Source: CAISGS01 sp044346445 (GTDB taxonomy: Bacteria > Pseudomonadota > Alphaproteobacteria > Caulobacterales > Caulobacteraceae). From it: a DNA stretch of 7,667 bases. The stretch's first letter is position 1; each line of letters starts with the position of its first letter. Positions 6,293 through 7,667 of this stretch are shown here, piece after piece. Position numbers and translations under genes: made by a program. The stretch is taken from positions 1 through 7,667 of the forward strand of contig JBIIZD010000108.1 in NCBI GenBank assembly GCA_044346445.1. The letters are read 5' to 3'. The notes below the pieces were generated by a model. It saw nothing but the letters and a program-made list of their open reading frames with translations, was not told the origin of the DNA and made no database searches.

Positions 6293-7141
6293 ATGAGCCC
6301 AACTGCCAAAATCGCTTTTCAAGGGGAACTCGGCGCCAATAGCCATGAGGCTTGCAGCCTGTATTTTGCCGATTATGAGCCCGTGCCCTGCGCCACCTTT
6401 GACGAGGCGTTTGAGGCGGTGCGCGAGGGGCGTTGTGCTCTGGCCATGATTCCCGTGGAAAACTCGGTCGCGGGCCGGGTTGCCGATGTGCACCACCTCT
6501 TGCCGTCATCGGGTCTGAAGATTGTTGGTGAGCATTTTATGCCCGTGCACCACCAGCTCATGGCCAATAAGGGCGTCTCGCTTGATCAGGTGCGCGAAGT
6601 CTCCAGCCATGTCATGGCCCTGGCCCAGTGCCGCAAGGTGATTAAGGCCAAGGGCTTGACCGCGCATATTGTTGGCGACACGGCAGGGGCTGCGCGGTTT
6701 TTGGCCGCCCATCCCGATCCCAGTCAGGCAGCCATTGCCTCACGTCTGGCCGCGCGGCTCTATGGCCTGGACATATTGCTCCAAGACATTGAGGACGCGC
6801 ACAATAATACCACGCGCTTTATTGTTATGACGGCGCAGGCCAATCCAGCCCGGCCGCCAAAGGCAGCAGCCTGTGTAACTAGCTTTGTGTTTCGCGTCCG
6901 AAACCTGCCCGCCGCGCTTTATAAGGCTCTGGGCGGGTTTGCCACCAATGGCGTCAATATGAGCAAGCTGGAAAGCTATATGGAAAACGGCGTGTTTGCC
7001 GCGACCATGTTTTATGCCGAGGTTGATGGCCGGCCCGAAGACTCGGGGCTTAGCCGCGCGTTTGAAGAACTGGGCTTTTTCACCGACCGGTTCGAGATCT
7101 TGGGCGTCTATCCGGCCGATCCGTTTCGCGCCCAGGCCTAG
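6293..7141 (+). CDS. pheA: Prephenate dehydratase (monofunctional, with ACT domain)
   Basis: PheA converts prephenate to phenylpyruvate with loss of water and CO2, the committed step of phenylalanine synthesis. The 282-residue protein has no chorismate mutase domain, unlike the E. coli P-protein. The dehydratase domain spans about residues 5-182: IAFQGELGANSHEA (7-20), IPVENSVAGRV (53-63) and NNTTRF (171-176), whose Thr-Arg-Phe is the catalytic signature. A regulatory ACT domain follows (about 195-275), with the segment from LPAALYKALGGFA to GVNMSKLESYM matching the Phe-binding part. The usual ESRP motif reads ESYM (227-230) here. Phe feedback inhibition is expected from the family, though that change may alter it. 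The Shine-Dalgarno sequence is weak (GGAT, 9 bases upstream). The gene follows kdsB closely and ends 7 bases from convergent nudC. No other phenylalanine gene is in the window. Confidence 0.95.
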   Translation: MSPTAKIAFQGELGANSHEACSLYFADYEPVPCATFDEAFEAVREGRCALAMIPVENSVAGRVADVHHLLPSSGLKIVGEHFMPVHHQLMANKGVSLDQVREVSSHVMALAQCRKVIKAKGLTAHIVGDTAGAARFLAAHPDPSQAAIASRLAARLYGLDILLQDIEDAHNNTTRFIVMTAQANPARPPKAAACVTSFVFRVRNLPAALYKALGGFATNGVNMSKLESYMENGVFAATMFYAEVDGRPEDSGLSRAFEELGFFTDRFEILGVYPADPFRAQA

Positions 7142-7148
7142 GCCGGGC

Positions 7149-7667
7149 TTAGAAGCCCTCGACCCAGGCTTTCAGGATCTGGTGGGCAATGGCCATGGGC
7201 GGCGGCGCAAAGGTGCCGGGAAGATCGCCCTTCAGAAGGGCTGCGGCCTCGTCACGGCTGAACCAGCGCACTTCTTCCAGTTCGGTCTGGTCGGGCGTGG
7301 CCTCGTCGTTACTAACCTCGGCAATCAGGCCAATCATCAGGCTGGACGGATAGGGCCAGGGCTGGGTGGAGTGATAGCGTACCGATAGGGCGGTGAGGCC
7401 CGATTCCTCCATCACCTCGCGGGCGCAGGCCTCTTCGATGTTTTCCCCAGGCTCCAAAAATCCGGCCAGGGCCGAGAACATGCCCTTGGGCCAGATGGCC
7501 TGACGGCCAAGCAGGCAGCGTTCGCCAAACACAGGCAGCATGATCACAACCGGGTCAGTGCGCGGGAAGTGCTCGCCCTGGCAAGACGGGCAGACCCGCT
7601 TCCAGCCGCCTTCGCGCACCTCGCTGGGCTGACCGCAGGCCGAGCAGAACTTGTGACGCCGACGCCA
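7149..7667 (-). CDS. nudC: NAD(+)/NADH diphosphatase, Nudix family; N-terminal part outside window
   Basis: NudC hydrolyses NAD(H) to NMN(H) and AMP and, in E. coli, also removes NAD caps from RNA. The last 172 residues are visible, and the frame is open to the right edge, so the N-terminal domain and the start are missing. In the visible part there is a zinc ribbon with CSAC (residues 8-11) and CPSC (26-29). A perfect Nudix box follows at 69-91: GFLEPGE, then REVMEESGL, with all metal-binding Glu residues present. After it comes TQPWPYPSSLM (101-111), the NADH-pyrophosphatase-specific array usually written SQPWPFP. The Ser-to-Thr and Phe-to-Tyr changes are conservative. Zinc ribbon, Nudix box and array together separate it from general Nudix hydrolases. 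It is convergent with pheA, with 7 bases between the stop codons. Confidence 0.93.
   Translation of the reverse strand, partial: WRRRHKFCSACGQPSEVREGGWKRVCPSCQGEHFPRTDPVVIMLPVFGERCLLGRQAIWPKGMFSALAGFLEPGENIEEACAREVMEESGLTALSVRYHSTQPWPYPSSLMIGLIAEVSNDEATPDQTELEEVRWFSRDEAAALLKGDLPGTFAPPPMAIAHQILKAWVEGF

Overview
The window looks like ordinary chromosomal DNA from a GC-rich alphaproteobacterium. The taxonomic hint comes from three things. The small membrane-anchored cytochrome c starts with an FNKIAGAVL-type anchor, as in the CycM family. An M17 aminopeptidase is paired with an NlpC/P60 hydrolase. The order cytochrome c - kdsB - pheA - nudC is, from memory, common in that class. I cannot name a genus. 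kdsB implies a Gram-negative envelope with Kdo in its lipopolysaccharide. I saw no tRNA, rRNA, CRISPR array, insertion sequence, integrase or phage gene.

Layout, left to right. (1) The 3' part of pabB, cut by the window edge, is joined to pabC by an ATGA overlap. Together they would convert chorismate to p-aminobenzoate for folate. (2) An enoyl-CoA hydratase/isomerase (crotonase) family gene runs the other way, and its 3' end overlaps that of pabC by 22 bases. (3) After a 142-base divergent spacer come a leucyl-aminopeptidase-type M17 peptidase and an SH3/NlpC-P60 cysteine peptidase, again joined by ATGA. This pair is probably a cytoplasmic peptide or muropeptide degradation unit. (4) A convergent cytochrome c gene of CycM type ends 5 bases away and has a long Ala/Pro-rich tail. 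(5) After a 172-base divergent spacer come kdsB (CMP-Kdo synthesis) and pheA (prephenate to phenylpyruvate), 15 bases apart. (6) nudC, an NAD(H) pyrophosphatase cut by the right edge, is convergent with pheA at a distance of 7 bases.

Every gene is intact in the part seen, and the window is almost entirely coding. All three convergent junctions are too tight for an ordinary terminator hairpin between the stop codons. The two divergent spacers are the only places with room for promoters. I do not see a new system here. The points worth a second look are small: a missing PLP-binding glutamate in PabC, a crotonase lacking one of the two catalytic glutamates, the likely intracellular NlpC/P60 coupled to an aminopeptidase, the cytochrome tail, and the packed convergent gene ends.
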